Shown here piece after piece: positions 61,648 through 64,000 of a stretch of 64,000 nt of DNA. Each line of letters starts with the position of its first letter. The stretch's first letter is position 1. Under the pieces are notes generated by a model. The model worked only from the letters and a program-made list of their open reading frames with translations. It had not been told where the DNA came from and did not search any database. The translations under genes and the position numbers were made by a program. The DNA comes from Candidatus Babeliales bacterium. GTDB lineage: Bacteria; Babelota; Babeliae; Babelales; Vermiphilaceae. The stretch is from positions 1 to 64,000 of the forward strand of contig JAGVLK010000003.1 in assembly GCA_020049835.1 (NCBI GenBank), given 5' to 3'.

Positions 61648-62229
61648 TCATGCCGGCGAGCTAAACATCTTAAGCAAGGCCCGTATACAAAAATTAATAT
61701 ATTCCTGTTTATCATGTTCCGATTGAATGTACACATTAGGATCAAGTACTATAGAGCTTGCAACGGACAGCATACATATTACTACAAATTCAAGTTTATA
61801 TGTTGTCGGTATATCCCCGCGTTGTTGATACACACCTAATGCACGTATCCACTTTTGCATTTCGGGTGAATCGGTAACACCAATAGTATGTTTTTTAACC
61901 GGTTCAAGTCGCTGCCAATTAATCATACGAATAATCTGCGGATTATCCTCATAAAATGCTATAGATCGCTTAAACAGTTCAAGCAAAAATTCATTAAATG
62001 GCAAATCAGTTGAAGGTATAATCTGCATATCTTGTTGCGCTTGCTGCGCAATATGCTGTTTAACTGCTACCCAAAGTTTTTCTTTATTACCAAAATAATG
62101 AAAAATAAGACTGTGGTTAACATCCGCACGTTCAGCAATATCGGCCATCGATGTGCCATCAAACCCGCGCTCTGTAAAAAGCTCTGTAGCTGCTATAAGA
62201 ATACGATCTTTTTTAGAAACTGCATTCAT
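61648..62229 (-). CDS. TetR/AcrR-family transcriptional regulator
   Basis: The N-terminal HTH is typical: KKDRILIAATELFTERGFDG, TSMADIAERADVNHSLIFHY, FGNKEKLWVAVKQ. The C-terminal ~130 residues form the ligand/dimer domain. Length ~193 is normal. The ATG at 62229 is 7 nt after AGGAT; one codon upstream is possible. A palindrome at 59474-59497 is the best candidate target in the window. Its ligand is unknown. Confidence 0.93.
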   Translation of the reverse strand: MNAVSKKDRILIAATELFTERGFDGTSMADIAERADVNHSLIFHYFGNKEKLWVAVKQHIAQQAQQDMQIIPSTDLPFNEFLLELFKRSIAFYEDNPQIIRMINWQRLEPVKKHTIGVTDSPEMQKWIRALGVYQQRGDIPTTYKLEFVVICMLSVASSIVLDPNVYIQSEHDKQEYINFCIRALLKMFSSPA

Positions 62230-62261
62230 CATTCATCCTACGTGGTACCAGCATAGACACA

Positions 62262-62285
62262 ATAAAGGCCCCATTATAGGGGCCT
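62262..62285 (-). terminator. Intrinsic terminator of rho
   Basis: Minus strand: AGGCCCC and GGGGCCT pair around TATAAT, followed by TTTATT, right after the rho stop at 62291. Confidence 0.82.
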
Positions 62286-62290
62286 CATCT

Positions 62291-63973
62291 TTATGCACCA
62301 TTCTTTTTATTAATGGAATCCAAGAACTCCTGATTAGTCTTGGTTTTCTTAATCTTACCAATTAAGAATTCCATACCTTCAATAGCATTCATGGTTGAAA
62401 GGAACTTCTGAAGCACCCAAATTTTCTTGAGCATATCTTCATCAAGTAAGAGATCTTCACGGCGCGTACCCGAAACTAGTAGATCAAACGCCGGATATAC
62501 ACGACGGTTAGAAAGTTTACGCGTCATATGGATTTCCATATTACCCGTACCTTTAAACTCTTCGTAAATTACTTCATCCATACGTGAACCGGTTTCCACC
62601 AATGCAGTTGCGATAATAGTAAGTGAACCGCCCTCTTCTGTGTTACGTGCTGCACCAAAGAAACGTTTTGGTTTTTGCAATGCATTGGCATCGATACCAC
62701 CGGTAAGAACTTTACCTGATGCCGGTGCCGTTGCGTTATATGCACGCGCCAACCGGGTAATTGCATCAAGCAAGATAACTACATCTTTGCCCGCTTCAAC
62801 TAAACGTTTTGCTTTTTCCAAGACGATATCCGCAACCTGTACATGACGTTCAGGAGATTCATCAAATGTAGAACTGATAACTTCTGCTGCGGTGCCTTTT
62901 ACGGTACGCTTCATATCCGTTACTTCTTCAGGCCGCTCATCAATGAGCAATACCAGCAAGAAGACTTCCGGATGGTTGGTCAAAATACTGCGTGCAATAT
63001 CTTTGAGTAAGAATGTTTTACCCACTTTTGGTGGCGCAACGATAAGACCACGCTGCCCTTTACCAATAGGCGCAAACATATCCAAAATACGGGTTGATAT
63101 TACACCTGGGTCCGATTCCATATTGAATTTTTTATCCGGATGCCATGGTGAAAGACGATCGAACGGAATACGATCGGCAACTGTCAATGGATCAAGTCCG
63201 TTAACAACGCTAATTTTTAGGAGTGCAAAATATTTCTCATTCTCTTTTGGTTTACGAATTACACCATGAATAGTGTCACCCGTTTTTAGTCCAAAACGAC
63301 GTATTTGCGAAGGAGAAACATAGATGTCATCCGGTCCTGAAACGTAATCAAATCTGCTTGAACGCAAGAATCCAAATCCGTCTGGTAATTTTTCTAATAC
63401 CCCCTCAACTTCAATCTCTAGATCCGGATGCGCTTCATAATGTTTGATCTTTTCAATAAGTTCATCTTTGTTCATAAGCGATGAACCGATAATACCTAAG
63501 CGACGTGCATGCGGAATAAGTTCCGGTAATGTACGTTCATTAAGTGGGCGCTTAGGATCCAATTTTTGATCATACTTTTGCTCATTTTTTTGCGGTTGAT
63601 TACTACGCTGTTGGTTACGTTGATGATCACCACGTGGCTGGTCATTGCGTTGGCGCTGACCTTGGTGACGTTGTTGATGCGGACGGTTTTCATGTTGTTC
63701 CGGGCGTTGATCATACATATGCTGCATATCATCTACGTCATACGCAGGCAGAGTTTCTTCACGTACAGGAGTATATTCAGATGCAATAATCGGTTCAGGA
63801 TTCATGTGCGGCACAGGTGTTTGTGTAACAACCGGCTCTTTTTTAGGTTGACGAGGTGCACGTGGACGCGGAGTCGATTGTTTCTGTACCGGTTTATCCT
63901 CTTTTGGTGCTGCCGATGCAGTACTTTCTTTTTCCTGTTCCGGAATCAATGGTCTGTTTTCATGATCATTCAT
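62291..63973 (-). CDS. rho: Transcription termination factor Rho
   Basis: The 560-residue protein has a long N-terminal extension: Pro/Lys/Glu-rich (1-80), then a Gln/Arg/Asn/His-rich low-complexity stretch (~84-145). The Rho N-terminal domain starts near [13 protein letters not shown], then the RNA-binding cold-shock domain ([20 protein letters not shown]). The ATPase domain has Walker A APPKVGKT (313-320), [14 protein letters not shown] and [20 protein letters not shown]. It is a hexameric RNA helicase ending transcription. GAGGAG lies 9 nt before the ATG. Confidence 0.97.
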   Translation of the reverse strand: MNDHENRPLIPEQEKESTASAAPKEDKPVQKQSTPRPRAPRQPKKEPVVTQTPVPHMNPEPIIASEYTPVREETLPAYDVDDMQHMYDQRPEQHENRPHQQRHQGQRQRNDQPRGDHQRNQQRSNQPQKNEQKYDQKLDPKRPLNERTLPELIPHARRLGIIGSSLMNKDELIEKIKHYEAHPDLEIEVEGVLEKLPDGFGFLRSSRFDYVSGPDDIYVSPSQIRRFGLKTGDTIHGVIRKPKENEKYFALLKISVVNGLDPLTVADRIPFDRLSPWHPDKKFNMESDPGVISTRILDMFAPIGKGQRGLIVAPPKVGKTFLLKDIARSILTNHPEVFLLVLLIDERPEEVTDMKRTVKGTAAEVISSTFDESPERHVQVADIVLEKAKRLVEAGKDVVILLDAITRLARAYNATAPASGKVLTGGIDANALQKPKRFFGAARNTEEGGSLTIIATALVETGSRMDEVIYEEFKGTGNMEIHMTRKLSNRRVYPAFDLLVSGTRREDLLLDEDMLKKIWVLQKFLSTMNAIEGMEFLIGKIKKTKTNQEFLDSINKKNGA

Positions 63974-64000
63974 TAACCATTTCTCCTCAATGAAATAGAT

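Noticed and set aside
1-64000. Origin of replication or prophage
   Set aside because: No dnaA, DnaA-box cluster, integrase or phage structural genes were seen.

Overview
The window reads as a compact, roughly 40% GC bacterial chromosome with the standard genetic code (TGA stops, several ATGA start/stop overlaps). About half of roughly sixty genes encode an N-terminal signal peptide or signal anchor, and many of these are short lineage-specific proteins, ankyrin-like proteins or tandem duplicates. With sparse housekeeping genes, this points to a host-associated, reduced bacterium. My best guess is the Candidatus Dependentiae (former TM6/Babeliae) lineage, inferred from gene style and not proven by any marker here.

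Layout. 1-4.6 kb: small secreted proteins (one ankyrin-like, one tandem paralogue pair) and a HAD phosphatase. 4.7-14.4 kb: ABC-F protein, LigD-type end-joining polymerase and phosphoesterase as two separate genes, a DUF4143 ATPase behind two copies of a near-palindrome, a GNAT protein, leuS and a Nudix protein, with two MITE-like inverted-repeat elements. 14.7-20.1 kb: rpsA-ndk, then small secreted or membrane proteins, two of which share a duplicated promoter and signal-peptide cassette, and an exported rhodanese. 20.5-28.5 kb: two paralogous exported alpha/beta hydrolases, transketolase, a ComEC-like protein without its metal site, a DJ-1 protein, two exported proteins rich in basic or Gly-Arg repeats, and a HAD-like fold without catalytic aspartates. 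28.6-32.8 kb: the operon pgi-zwf-gnd-cyclase family hydrolase. 33-38 kb: two large exported beta-helix proteins and an orphan exported protein. 38.2-43.2 kb: glucokinase, then a pentameric ligand-gated ion channel homologue followed 10 nt later by a fusion of a PPP-type phosphatase domain with a type-1 periplasmic binding domain, then a thioredoxin lipoprotein. 43.2-50.8 kb: a pair of exported coiled-coil or membrane proteins, alaS, pth, prs, a Skp/OmpH chaperone and tmRNA. 50.8-58.3 kb: Nudix, ankyrin-like protein, exported FkbM methyltransferase and two exported glycosyltransferase-like proteins, smpB, a DUF2062 protein and tsaD. 58.4-64 kb: YhcG-type nuclease, a promoter overlapped by a TetR-like palindrome driving an exported protein and an NTF2-like protein, a TetR regulator and rho.

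How the genes fit together. Glk, Pgi, Zwf, Gnd, Tkt and Prs form a route from glucose to NADPH, ribose 5-phosphate and PRPP; the dedicated 6-phosphogluconolactonase is not visible in the window. tmRNA and SmpB are both present for ribosome rescue. The most striking region is 39.3-43.2 kb, where a predicted ion channel, a ligand-binding/phosphatase fusion and a thioredoxin lipoprotein look co-transcribed and may form an undescribed envelope sensing system.
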